Assembly: GCA_039621445.1 (NCBI GenBank)
Contig: CP154957.1
Location: 26,086,541 to 26,150,540, forward strand
Reading direction: 5' to 3'
Source: Euglena gracilis
Lineage: Eukaryota; Euglenida; Euglenophyceae; Euglenales
DNA: 64,000 nt
Notes under the pieces: model-generated
What the model saw: the letters and a program-made list of their open reading frames with translations, nothing else
Database searches by the model: none
Told to the model about the DNA's origin: nothing
In this document: one piece after another, positions 1 through 9,089 of the stretch
Layout of the letters: every line of letters starts with the position of its first letter
How positions within the stretch are numbered: position 1 is the stretch's first letter
Program-made: the position numbers and the translations under genes

Positions 1-1
1 G

Positions 2-787
2 TGGTGGCAGACCCAGCTCTCCCGGACCACGGTGGACGGTTTGCTGAGCCGGATCCCTGCAAGAGGTCAAGCCCGGCAGATGGAGCAAGCACATGGCATC
101 GGTCACGGGTGGATGGTCGCCACACCCAACGAAGCCCTTCACACTACAATTGACGCGGCCGACTACCTCCTAGGTCTGAGCTGGTGGCTGGGCCTCCGCC
201 TGGCTGAAGCCAACGGGACATGTGCAGGCTGCCAGAGTACCACGGACATCTATGGTGACCATGAGATTTGCTGTATCCGGAACAATTTCGCCAACAGGCA
301 CAATGCCGTCCAGGACGCCCTTTTTAACCTCCTGTCCGCAAACGGCCAAAGTGTACAGCACGAAGTTCAGGTGCCCAATCAACCGGACACCTCGCTCCGG
401 CCAGCCGATCTATTGCTCGCCACCTGGCAAGATGGCAAACCCACAGCTGTCGATCTGACCGTTGCGCACGGGTGGCAAGCTGCGGAGAGAAGCGGGACCC
501 GGGAACGCTGGAGATCCTTCCTTAAGCGTCGGGAGCAAGCGAAACACGCCAAATACGATGTCCCCTGTCGCAACGGCGGTTGGTCGTTCGCCATTGTGGC
601 AATGGGCACGTGGGGTGGGGTGGGACCGGAAAGTGCCAAACTACTGGCCAGAATGGTGAAACGGACCGCTACGTGGGAGCAGGGCGACGTGTGTTGTACA
701 CGACAGGCCGAAGGCTATCAGCTTATCGCGTTGGCCCTCTTCCGCCAAGTGGCACAGATGCTACGCCCGAAACACTTCCTTCGTTGA
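2..787 (+). CDS. LINE-A: C-terminal part of an RLE-type non-LTR retrotransposon protein
   Basis: The reading frame is already open at base 2 and ends with a TGA at 785-787, so only the last ~261 residues are in the window. A zinc knuckle of form C-x2-C-x9-H-x2-C lies near bases 220-275. It is followed by a restriction-like endonuclease signature, RPAD (about 398-409) and then AVDLTV (about 436-453), the spaced acidic residues of PD-(D/E)xK nucleases. RT, then zinc knuckle, then RLE at the C-terminus is the architecture of R2-group LINEs, whose nuclease nicks the target to prime reverse transcription. The same order is seen in LINE-B, LINE-C and LINE-D, so the call rests on four related copies. 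The family name within the R2 group is not resolved. Confidence 0.8.
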   Translation, partial: WWQTQLSRTTVDGLLSRIPARGQARQMEQAHGIGHGWMVATPNEALHTTIDAADYLLGLSWWLGLRLAEANGTCAGCQSTTDIYGDHEICCIRNNFANRHNAVQDALFNLLSANGQSVQHEVQVPNQPDTSLRPADLLLATWQDGKPTAVDLTVAHGWQAAERSGTRERWRSFLKRREQAKHAKYDVPCRNGGWSFAIVAMGTWGGVGPESAKLLARMVKRTATWEQGDVCCTRQAEGYQLIALALFRQVAQMLRPKHFLR

Positions 788-1209
788 CCTCTCTGACCGA
801 CTCCGCGCTGATCGCGTCATCACGCCCCCCGGTCACCACAACGCCCGGAAACAGGAACCGAGGCCCGGGAACCAAACGGTGGCCCACAAAGCCGCCAAAC
901 GGTGGCCCACAAAGCCACCTAACCGCCCACAACCTTGCCCCACAGCCGCGAACGTGATCTCCCCGATAACGGACCAGGCTTCCCGAAGGGCACCGACCCC
1001 ACCAGCAGTAGTCGACCTCCGGCACTTACACGACCGCGTTGAAGCCCACTGGCCCCGCTGCTAATCCCCCTTACCCCTTACCTTGCCACCGCACACAACC
1101 ACACTGCCCATGGGCTGCGCCCATCTGTACATAGCCCCCCTCCCTCGAACTCTGGCAAAACCGAGTAGGCTGTGCCACTGGTCGGTGGACTCGGTTCGCC
1201 CCACCACCG
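788..1209 (+). other. 3' UTR and conserved 3' terminus of LINE-A
   Basis: Non-coding tail of LINE-A. Its last 46 bases (1164-1209) recur almost unchanged, on the opposite strand, at 9671-9716 (LINE-C) and 39373-39418 (LINE-D). Each copy lies downstream of a related LINE coding end, so this is the 3' terminus of the family. The segment can fold: GGTGG in its middle can pair with CCACC at its end. A direct repeat of about 22 bp (GGTGGCCCACAAAGCC) lies at 880-920. In R2-type elements the 3' UTR is what the element's own RT recognises; that role here is inferred. Confidence 0.7.
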
Positions 1210-1223
1210 TATATATTTTGAAG

Positions 1224-3557
1224 ATGACCCTTTACGCGTCTGTAGGAAAGCCGGTAGACCCGAACAACCTCCCCGCCAAAATCACACCATTCCAAGATGG
1301 ACAGTCAATTACATGGGAACCCATCTTACACGAGGCCATCCTGAGATTCCCGCGTACGTCAGCCCCAGGACCCTCTGGGCTTCGTCACATTCACCTGCAA
1401 GACGCAATCAAGCGCCCGGGTAGAGGGGCACACCTGATCTCAGCCCTCGCCAAGCTCACCAACACCTGCGTCAATGGGGACCTCCCCTCAGCACACTCCC
1501 CGTTCTGGTGCGGTGCCAACCTCATACCCCTTCGGAAAAAGGATGAAGGGGTCAGACCGGTGGCAGTAGGCGAAACCATACGGAGACTAATTGGCAAAGC
1601 CCTATTGGCGACAGGCACGGCTAAAGACCAGGTGAGCAAGCTCCAACCCACACAAGTCGGGGTAGGGGTCACGAACGCTGCAGAGTCAGTTGTGATTGGC
1701 TTCCAACACCTGGTGCACAAACTCGACCCATCCGGAAATTGGGCAAGCCTGCAATTGGATTTCCCCAATGCCTTCAATTGCATGGACAGGTCACACCTTC
1801 TGTTGGAGGCAACCACCAGGACACCCTGCCTCTTCAAATATCTCAACTTCGCATACAAGAACCCCGCCCCCCTTTTCTGCGCTGGCAAAGTCCTCTGGTC
1901 ACGCTGCGGCACACACCAGGGATGCCCACTGGGGCCTGTCGGCTTCTGCATCGGCCTGCAACCCCTGGCCGAAACCATCACAAACAACGCAGAATTACTG
2001 TGGAGTTCCTGGTGCCTGGATGATGGTATCATGGTTGGACAGCCTGACAAACTGCAGAAATTCATCTCCTTCCTACAGGGTGAGGCCACACGCTGCGGGC
2101 TACAATTGAACCTCCGGAAGTGTGTGGTCTGGGGGCCGGCCGGCAATTCAATCACTTCGGCACCAGAAATGACCCTGATTCCGTGGGAGAAAGATACAGG
2201 GATCACGGTATTGGGGATACCCGTGGACTTCCCCACAAGCCACCACAAGACAGCAGAAGCATGGGACTGCGCCACAGAAAAAATCGAACACGCAGCAGAC
2301 ATTGTTACCAGAATGACGGATGCCCAAATCTCTCATCACCTCCTACGCTCATGTCTTGACGGATGCAAAGTCAACCACCTGCTTCGCGGCTCCAACAGCT
2401 ACCTCTGCCAGGAGGCAGTCAATCGGTCCTCCGAAGTCATCTTACAAGCCTTTGAGGATGTGGTGGGAGTCGCACTGAACACGAAACAGAGATTGCAAGC
2501 AGCACTTCCACTCTCTAAAGGAGGATGCGGGCTGCGCGTCCCCTCACACAACCAAGCAGCGGCCCGCACAGCAGCACTTTGTGGTTTCTACACTGAAGGG
2601 CACCGGAAAATTGGTCTGCCCCAGTATGCAGGAAGTCCCGTGGCAGATCTCATTGAGCCACCACTGAGAGAACTGTGTGCTGCCCTACCCAACCACCCGA
2701 CGGCCCCGAGACTGCTTGGAAACCTGGCAACAACTCAGACCGCAGGAAAAGATGAGCAGTCCCAAAAATGGTGGTCCAAAGAAATAGGGAAAACAACAAT
2801 GGACAAATTGATTAATCAGTGCAGGCCACGGGATCAAGCCCGCCTTCTGGAACAGTCCTCAGGAATTGGTCATGGTTGGATGGCCTCTCCCCCCTCACCG
2901 GCCCTACACACAGTTTTCTCAAGTGATGAGTACTGTCTTGGGCTCAAATGGTGGCTTGGGCTGCCCATTATTGAAGACGAAACACAGAAATGCCAAGGCT
3001 GCTCAGCACCACTGGACAGGGAAGGGGATCACCTTATCTGCTCCCCTCAGAACAACTTCACCGCCAGACACACGGCCGTTCAGGATGCAATTTTTACTCT
3101 TTTGTCCTCCACAGGCCAAGGTGTCCAAATGGAAGTCACGATCCCCAATGCCCCAGATGCCAACCTGCGCCCCGCTGATCTCCTACTATCGTGTTGGCAG
3201 GATGGCAAACCCACAGCCCTGGACATCACAATCTGCCATGGTTGGCAAGTCCAAGAACAGAACACCTCACGGGAACGATGGAGGTCCTTTCTACGACGCA
3301 AAGAAACAGCCAAGCACTCCAAATATGACGTCACCTGTCAAAACGCCGGTTGGTCCTTCACAACCTTGGCAATGGGCACGTGGGGAGGCCTGGGCCCAGA
3401 GGCCGCCCGCCTGCTTGGCCGCATCACTAAAAGAGCCACTGCATGGCAGGAAGGTGAAATCAGGGACTTGAAACAGTCGGAATGCTATCAAGCCATTGCA
3501 GTCGCACTGACTCGCCAAATCTGGCAACTACTCAGCGTAAAGCATGCTGTTCGTTAA
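1224..3557 (+). CDS. LINE-B: reverse transcriptase / zinc knuckle / RLE protein of an R2-like non-LTR retrotransposon
   Basis: The frame is open from 1083, but bases before 1210 are the 3' tail of LINE-A, so the ATG at 1224 is the first usable start. About 777 codons follow without a stop. RT motifs are clear: motif A LDFPNAFN near 1755, motif B HQGCPLGP near 1915 and motif C CLDDG near 2013, where Y of the usual YxDD is replaced by C. A C-x2-C-x9-H-x2-C knuckle follows at about 2989-3040, then RPAD near 3168 and ALDITI near 3217 of the restriction-like endonuclease. No N-terminal DNA-binding fingers are present, and the element begins exactly where LINE-A ends, so it is probably a 5'-truncated insertion. 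The conserved 46-base tail of the other LINEs is absent downstream, so it is a different subfamily. Confidence 0.85.
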   Translation: MTLYASVGKPVDPNNLPAKITPFQDGQSITWEPILHEAILRFPRTSAPGPSGLRHIHLQDAIKRPGRGAHLISALAKLTNTCVNGDLPSAHSPFWCGANLIPLRKKDEGVRPVAVGETIRRLIGKALLATGTAKDQVSKLQPTQVGVGVTNAAESVVIGFQHLVHKLDPSGNWASLQLDFPNAFNCMDRSHLLLEATTRTPCLFKYLNFAYKNPAPLFCAGKVLWSRCGTHQGCPLGPVGFCIGLQPLAETITNNAELLWSSWCLDDGIMVGQPDKLQKFISFLQGEATRCGLQLNLRKCVVWGPAGNSITSAPEMTLIPWEKDTGITVLGIPVDFPTSHHKTAEAWDCATEKIEHAADIVTRMTDAQISHHLLRSCLDGCKVNHLLRGSNSYLCQEAVNRSSEVILQAFEDVVGVALNTKQRLQAALPLSKGGCGLRVPSHNQAAARTAALCGFYTEGHRKIGLPQYAGSPVADLIEPPLRELCAALPNHPTAPRLLGNLATTQTAGKDEQSQKWWSKEIGKTTMDKLINQCRPRDQARLLEQSSGIGHGWMASPPSPALHTVFSSDEYCLGLKWWLGLPIIEDETQKCQGCSAPLDREGDHLICSPQNNFTARHTAVQDAIFTLLSSTGQGVQMEVTIPNAPDANLRPADLLLSCWQDGKPTALDITICHGWQVQEQNTSRERWRSFLRRKETAKHSKYDVTCQNAGWSFTTLAMGTWGGLGPEAARLLGRITKRATAWQEGEIRDLKQSECYQAIAVALTRQIWQLLSVKHAVR

Positions 3558-4023
3558 AAAGGATAACCAGAAGCCACCAAAAGCTACAGGAGGCCACCAG
3601 GAAAAACCCCAAGCACAAAAAGCACACCAAAACACCAAAATAACAAGGGAGAGGCTCCTATGGCACCAGAAGACCAAAAAGACAAATCGCACCGACAACC
3701 AAGGCAATACGACACAAACACGCCCCGCCAGGCAGGCACCTACCAACCCCCCCCCCCCCGCGCACTATATATCCAAAGTGGGCTTTGCCCACTTTCGGCT
3801 AACCACTAACCACCAACAGATTCCGTACGTTGTCATGTACACTACCAGCAGTATGCACACCCGCGACCTGTGGCGGCACAGGAAATCACAAGGGGGTTCC
3901 CCTTGTGGCGAGGGCCAAAAGAAACGCCACCCTGGGCCCGGGGCACGGTCTGGGTGAAGCTGTGCTGCCCGCGGTGAACATTGGGATCCGATCAGGCCAT
4001 CTGTAGGAATACCACCTAGCATA
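3558..4023. other. Downstream flank of LINE-B, no gene
   Basis: No coding signal on either strand. It begins with an A-rich tract compatible with a LINE 3' UTR (3558-3720), then has a C-run, and then a perfect 9-bp hairpin with a TTT loop at 3775-3795 (AAAGTGGGC / GCCCACTTT). The hairpin may mark the LINE 3' end, but no second copy exists here to test that. Part of 3700-4023 probably belongs to the LTR whose end is recognised at 4110. Confidence 0.4.
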
Positions 4024-4110
4024 GTACTGTGTATGGGCTCAGAGCTATATCTGGCCGTAGGCTTATACCTACATACACAGTACCATGGCCTTACGGCTGC
4101 CTGGTACACA
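4024..4110 (-). repeat. Terminal part of a gypsy G3-family LTR (minus orientation)
   Basis: Read on the minus strand the segment starts TGTGTACCAGGCAGCC, as does the G3 LTR that ends at 41940, and a purine-rich tract lies just outside it (4111-4128), as expected of a polypurine tract. It contains a perfect 12-bp inverted repeat (4024-4035 with 4072-4083). The G3 LTR has a matching stem at the same place with two base-pair-preserving changes. Further left similarity to the G3 LTR is lost, so the other LTR boundary is not defined. This may be a solo LTR or a remnant of a related element. Confidence 0.55.
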
Positions 4111-5224
4111 CCTGCCCCCCAGTATGGGTCGTGGGTGTGTCCCGACTGCAAGTAGTTTCCCCAGTTGGAAAATACAGCAAAACTTGCTGTGTAATCGCAG
4201 CGGCCGTGGCGCAATGTTGCTTGCCCAGCACTTCACCTACCGTCCGATTTTCCACCGTTTTTCCCCCCCGTTTCGCGTCATCCCAACGCCGTGGAAACCA
4301 GCGAATGTCATGCCATTCATTTGGCACCGTGGGTCAGATCCCCAATACAACGGCTTCACGCCCGAACCGCAGTCTTGGGACTACTGTTCGGCACACAAAT
4401 TTCCCCGCCGAACCGGTGGACATCGGTTCGGGCGTGAAGCCAGAGCCGCCCTACACGGTTTCAATACAAAACTGGACCGGCCACCACATCTGGCCCAAAA
4501 CTGGGCGCCATCTGTGGCCCAAAACTAGCCAACACATTTGGCAAACACATCTGGCCCAAAACAGGCAAACACCTCCGGCCCAAAACAGGCAAACACCTCT
4601 GGCCCAAAACTGGGCACCATTTGTGGCCTGTGCAGGACTGGAAAGAAGTTAAAAGAAGAAGTTAAACTTCAACCTCACTTCAACTTCAACATCTGTTCAA
4701 CATCTGTTCAACTTCAATCTTTTCCTCTCCACGGAGGCAAACACAAACAGGGGGTTTTCTGCCCCCGTCCTCCCCGCGTCCCCCCCGCGTCCCGGATATT
4801 GGCTAGGCACATTTTTTGGTCGACCAAAGAAAAATTAAATACCAATTTTGGTGACGCCAAAAGAAACGTGTGGGGGTTGTTGGGCTACCGCCCCCCCCCC
4901 CCGCGTCCCCCCCCCCGCGTCCCGAACCACCCCCACAAAAAGGCTACATCCGAAGGTGCGCCAAGGACTGGTTTTTGGGAAGAGAAGGTCGTATTTGCCA
5001 AAAAGACAGGCCAATTCAGATGCGATTTCACGCAGATCACTGGACTTTTCCTCTTCATGACAACACATGCTTCACCTTTGGCCACACCACTGGCGATCAA
5101 CTCTTTACCCCTCATCAAACCAAGCATTGATATGGCTTGCACAAGGTTCACGATATGGCTGGCCACAAGGTTTATAATGACATGACCAGGTTTTGAATAG
5201 TGCTGAGCTCTTGATAAGCGCGCC
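4111..5224. other. Non-coding DNA with a short tandem repeat
   Basis: No convincing gene. A tandem repeat of roughly 25 bp with core GGCCCAAAACAGGCAAACAC occupies about 4490-4620, followed by a CAACTTCAACATCTGTT low-complexity patch near 4670-4730. C-runs occur at 4770-4925. If the LTR end at 4110 belongs to a minus-strand element, the first few hundred bases here would be its 3' internal region, but no protein similarity supports that. Confidence 0.4.
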
Positions 5225-5455
5225 CCCACCACCGACGGCCCGGCCCGGCCCGGAAAGGAGGAAAAGGGGGGGCGGGGCGGCGGAGGCGGGGACGGAGGCG
5301 GCGGGCGGCCGGCAGCCCGGCGGACGGCGGCCCGGCGGCCCGGCGGCCGGACGGCAGCCGGGCCGGCCCCGGACCGGCCGGCGGCCCGGCGGCCCGGCCC
5401 GGCCCGGCCAGCGGCGGGCCGGCGGCCCGGCGGGCCGGCCAGCGGCCCGGCCCAG
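5225..5455. repeat. Extreme GC low-complexity tract (CGGCC-type)
   Basis: About 230 bases made almost only of G and C, built from overlapping CCGG, GGCC and CGGCGGCC units. Long ORFs on both strands here are a by-product of the absence of stop codons. Confidence 0.8.
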
Positions 5456-6185
5456 CGAATCGTTTCGGGCCCAAAATTTTTTTCTATTTTTTCGACTTTT
5501 TTGACCCGGGTTTGACCCCAAAGTCAATGGGTCGGCGGCCCCACGGGGCGCTGGTGACCAAAACGAAAAACTTGGCTCCCAATCCGAAACACCGTTTTTC
5601 TCACCCCCCATTGCCACCAAAAAACCCAAAAATCCCGCCGTTGTAGTTTTGCCCCTTTCACTTTTACTTCCGCACATCTTTTGTCGCAACTTTCAAACCG
5701 CTCACTGCCTTTCCATACTTTTTGCCCGTATTCCCCCTTATGGTTCTCCAACCGTCAAAACAAACATCTTCATTTCTATCACACCCCCCAAAATATACGC
5801 CAATTTCAGATTTTTTTAAGTACCCCCTCCGCCTCTTGCGGCTCGCACGCGCCACGACCCACGTCATTACTCCCTTATTTCCACACCCTTACTCACCGCC
5901 ACACCGTTTCATTTCCCTCATCTCTTTTTCCTTTTCCCCTTCCCCCCCTCCCCGGCCCGACCGCTACCCCACTATCCCTCCCCCCACCCACCCAGCTTTC
6001 CCCGGCCCCCCCCCCACCCCATCTTCGGCCCCAAACTATTCTCCTTTTTTCGCCCCAAAACATCTGTCCGTCTCTGCGTAAAATTCATTCGGCTCAAAAA
6101 CAGTTTTTCCGGGTCCGGGAGGCCAAAAAACATCGGTTCGGGCAAAAAAAAATTTCCATTTTTTCGACTTTTTTGACCCGGTTGA
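5456..6185. repeat. Copies of a dispersed repeat around pyrimidine-rich DNA
   Basis: Two copies of one repeat bracket the block: 5456-5580 and about 6085-6185. They share CATCGTTTCGGGC, then A/T runs, then TTTTTTCGACTTTTTTGACC. Between them lies a strongly C/T-rich stretch (5860-6060). The same repeat recurs at 7205-7330 and 7395-7480, on the far side of the satellite. No gene is apparent. Confidence 0.6.
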
Positions 6186-7200
6186 CAATGGTAATGATGG
6201 CCATCACAGGACATGATGGATCTCATTGGTTGACCCATAATGACCATCATGACCAATGATGGCCATCATGGCCCATGATGGCCATCATGGGCCATGATGG
6301 CCATCATTGGTCGTGATGGCCATCATTGGTCATGATGGGCATCATTGGTCATGATGGCCATCATGGGTCATGATGGCCATCATTGGTCATGATGGCCATC
6401 ATTGGTCGTGATGGCCATCATTGGTCATGATGGGCATCATGGGTCATGATGGCCATCATTGGTCATGATGGCCATCGTTGGTCATGATGGCCATCATTGG
6501 TCCTGATGGCCATCATTGGTCCTGATGGCCATCATTGGTTCTGATGGCCATCATTGGTCCTGATGGCCATCATGTGTCATGATGGCCATCATGGGTCATG
6601 ATGGCCATCATGGGTCATGATGGGCATCATGGGTCATGATGGCCATCATGGGTCATGATGGGCATCATGGGTCATGATGGGCATCATGGGTCATGATGGC
6701 CATCATGGGTCATGATGGCCATCATTGGTCATGATGGCCATCATTGGTCGTGATGGCCATCATTGGTCATGATGGCCGTCATTGGTCATGATGGCCATCA
6801 TTGGTCATGATGGCCATCATTGGTCATGATGGCCATCATTGGTCATGATGGCCATCATTGGTCCTGATGGCCATCACTGGTCCTGATGGCCATCATTGGT
6901 CCTGATGGCCATCATGTGTCATGATGGCCATCATGGGTCATGATGGCCATCATGGGTCATGATGGGCATCATGGGTCATGATGGCCCTCATGGGTCATGA
7001 TGGCCATCATGGGTCATGATGGCCATCATTGGTCCTGATGGCCATCATTGGTCATGATGGCCATCATTGGTCCTGATGGCCATCGTTGGTCATGATGGCC
7101 ATCATTGCCCATGATGGTCATCATTGGTCATGATGCACATTATGACCCATGATTTGCATCACCGGTCATGATGCGCATCATGGCCATCACGGGCCATGCT
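6186..7200. repeat. 19-bp satellite array (GGTCATGATGGCCATCATT)
   Basis: About 53 near-perfect head-to-tail copies of GGTCATGATGGCCATCATT over 1 kb. Every unit holds the 14-bp palindrome ATGATGGCCATCAT. Variants are single-base (CGTGATGG, CCTGATGG, GATGGGCATC) and cluster in runs, suggesting higher-order duplication within the array. Both flanks carry the same dispersed repeat, so the array appears to have expanded inside or between copies of it. Confidence 0.9.
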
Positions 7201-7475
7201 GTCCATTATGGTCGAAAAACGCCCATTTTCGGCTCGAAAACCCCTTTTCTTGGTCCAGGAGGCCCAAAAACATCGTTTCGGGCAAAAAAAATTTTTTATA
7301 TTTTTTTCGACTTTTTTGACCCGGTTTTGGCCCGAAGTCAATGGGTTGGCGGCCCAGAACGGGGCGCTGGCGGGTCGAAAAACGCTCATTTTCGGCTCAA
7401 AAACAGTTTTTCCGGGTCCGGGAGGCCAAAAAACATCGTTTTGGGCAAAAAAAAAATTCGATTTTTTCGACTTTT
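7201..7475. repeat. Two further copies of the dispersed CGTTTCGGGC repeat
   Basis: Right flank of the satellite. Copies at about 7205-7330 and 7395-7475 match those at 5456 and 6085, including the phrase GAAGTCAATGGGTTGGCGGCC, which also occurs near 5520 in similar form. No coding potential is seen. Confidence 0.6.
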
Positions 7476-7920
7476 TTGGCCGAAAATGGCTAAGTCGAAC
7501 AGTGGAAAAAGTGTACAAAATGGCCCAAATTGTCCGAAAAACGGCCGTATCTCGGGCTAGGCTGTGAGCTGCGATGAAACCAAAATTACAGTAGATAGAG
7601 AGTTCCAAGGGCTTCAATTTAGGTCTCCGGACATTTCCTTTGATTTTGCATCATTTTCGAGAAATTTTGAAAACATCGATTTTTTGACCCCCCAACCCCC
7701 CGAAAATGGCTAAGTCGAACAGAGGGAAAAGTGTACAAAACGGCCAGCTGCGCCGAAAACGGCCGTATATCGGGCTAGGCGGGGCGTTGCGGGGGAATCA
7801 AAATACCGGTGGATGAGGCGTTCCAAGGGCTTCAAATTAGGTCTCCGGACATTTCCTTTGATTTTGCTTCATTTTGGAGATATTTTGAAAATTGACATTT
7901 TTTTGGCCGTCCAAAGGGGG
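7476..7920 (+). repeat. Diverged tandem duplication, ~225-bp unit
   Basis: Two adjacent units (about 7476-7700 and 7704-7920) share CGAAAATGGCTAAGTCGAAC at the start, ACGGCCGTAT and TCGGGCTAGG in the middle, and GGTCTCCGGACATTTCCTTT near the end. Differences are scattered, so the duplication is not recent. No ORF is conserved between the units, so a structural or satellite nature is more likely than coding. Confidence 0.75.
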
Positions 7921-8377
7921 GGGGCTTATCCAGGGGGGGGTTGGCGAATCCTACCCAGTTTGGACCCCTTCGCGCGTGAATAACTCGGGCCTGGCGGGGA
8001 GTTGGGGGTCAAACCCAGGTGATTCGGAAACTAGGAATCCAGTCGCTCGTGACTGAAAAAAAAATTTTCGGGAACGGGGCCGGGATCATGGTGATAATCC
8101 GCCGGTTCCCGAGGTGGCCCCGAGGGGGGGGAGGGGGGGGGTTCGGGGGGGGTTTTCCCCCAGTGGTAAGCTTCGCTCTTACCCATAAAGGATAAGAGCT
8201 CAGCGACTCCCCTATATTGCACCCCCCCAGGGAGCGTTTTGATCCCCCCGGCGACAATTAGGGGGGTGACAATTGGGGGCTAGGCAGTCCAATTCGGGTC
8301 CCGAGACCCCTCTCCCCCTCCTTGTCTGGTTAAAACCGTTAACCATTCACGGGCTTCCCCTCGTGAGAAATCGGGGA
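7921..8377. other. G/C-run-rich spacer; start of a composite repeat
   Basis: No gene. G-runs of 7-9 bases occur at 7916-7940 and 8125-8150. From about 8250 the sequence CGACAATTAGGGGGGTGACA and the following GGTTAAAACCGTTAACCATTCACGGGCTTCCCC resemble, in inverse orientation, the sequence at 38010-38050 and 37225-37256, marking this as one end of a composite repeat present twice in the window. Confidence 0.45.
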
Positions 8378-8566
8378 CCGTCCACGGGTGCATTGTAGTG
8401 CACCCGTTGATAGACCCCGATTTCCCATGTGGACACCCGATAACGGATTCCACCGTCAACGGGTGCGCTATAGTGCACCCGTTGACGGACCCCAATTTCC
8501 CATGTGGGCACCCGTTAACGGATTCCACCGTCAACGGGTGCACTATAGTGCACCCGTTGACGCAAT
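8378..8566. repeat. Palindromic array built from GCACCCGTTGACGG
   Basis: The 14-mer GCACCCGTTGACGG (or GCACCCGTTAACGG) alternates in direct and inverse orientation with spacers of about 20, 6 and 6 bases, giving a unit of roughly 75 bp. Around 8528-8562 the inverse and direct copies join through CTATAG into a perfect palindrome of about 34 bp; the one near 8455-8490 has a single mismatch. Related sites lie at 9150-9165, 9369-9440 and 37052-37165. The family looks like repeated terminal inverted repeats or a structured satellite. Confidence 0.75.
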
Positions 8567-8750
8567 TTTTTTTTGTTAAAATGGACAGATGAATGGACAT
8601 CAGGGAACAGGTGGGACGTGATTTGAGGCGGGCACGGAGGAGGGGGGCGCCGTCACAGCTATGGAGGTGCATGACGCTGTCACGCGATGCCTTGTTCGGC
8701 AAAGAGGACACCGGCATGGATCGAAGGCGCCCATCTTTTCCAACCTTGTC

Positions 8751-9089
8751 CTACCGCGCTTTCACCCAGGCATCGGACTCCTCCTGCGTTGTGAAAAGTT
8801 CATGCGGGCCAATGCACCATCGCGCCCATCCCACAAAAACTTCGTCCAAAGTGGCAAAAACAACTGCATGCTGGGTGCAAATATCCATGTATTCCAAAAA
8901 AAAACGCTTCACCGCAGCATGTTTCTTGGGGCCTAGATCATCTTTTTCACCACTGGAGAGGAGGGTGCTCAAAAGGGCATCCACTGTGGTGGCTCCTAGG
9001 GATCCAACGCCTTGCAAAACAGACAAAAACTCATCCACTTTGGGGGGGCGGGGCATCTGGGCTTCCATCAGGTTAGCAATGCGCTTCAT
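8751..9089 (-). CDS. Hypothetical exon-like ORF inside the palindrome-flanked repeat
   Basis: A 112-codon frame starting at the ATG at 9089. The predicted product is helical and balanced in composition, unlike the low-complexity ORFs around it, with hydrophobic heptad-like stretches and a C-terminal segment rich in aromatic residues (FLEYMDICTQHAVVF). Just upstream on the same strand is CTTCCTTTTCCTCAG, a good 3' splice-site sequence, and the frame ends in GCGGTAGGA, which could be a 5' splice site, so this may be an internal or first exon rather than a whole gene. It is not recognised as any family. It lies between palindromic arrays at 8378-8566 and 9361-9440, so a captured host fragment or a transposon gene are both possible. 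Confidence 0.35.
   Translation of the reverse strand: MKRIANLMEAQMPRPPKVDEFLSVLQGVGSLGATTVDALLSTLLSSGEKDDLGPKKHAAVKRFFLEYMDICTQHAVVFATLDEVFVGWARWCIGPHELFTTQEESDAWVKAR

Noticed and set aside
5105-5689. Proline/alanine/arginine-rich ORFs on both strands
   Set aside because: Translation of the CGGCC low-complexity tract; no start context or domain.
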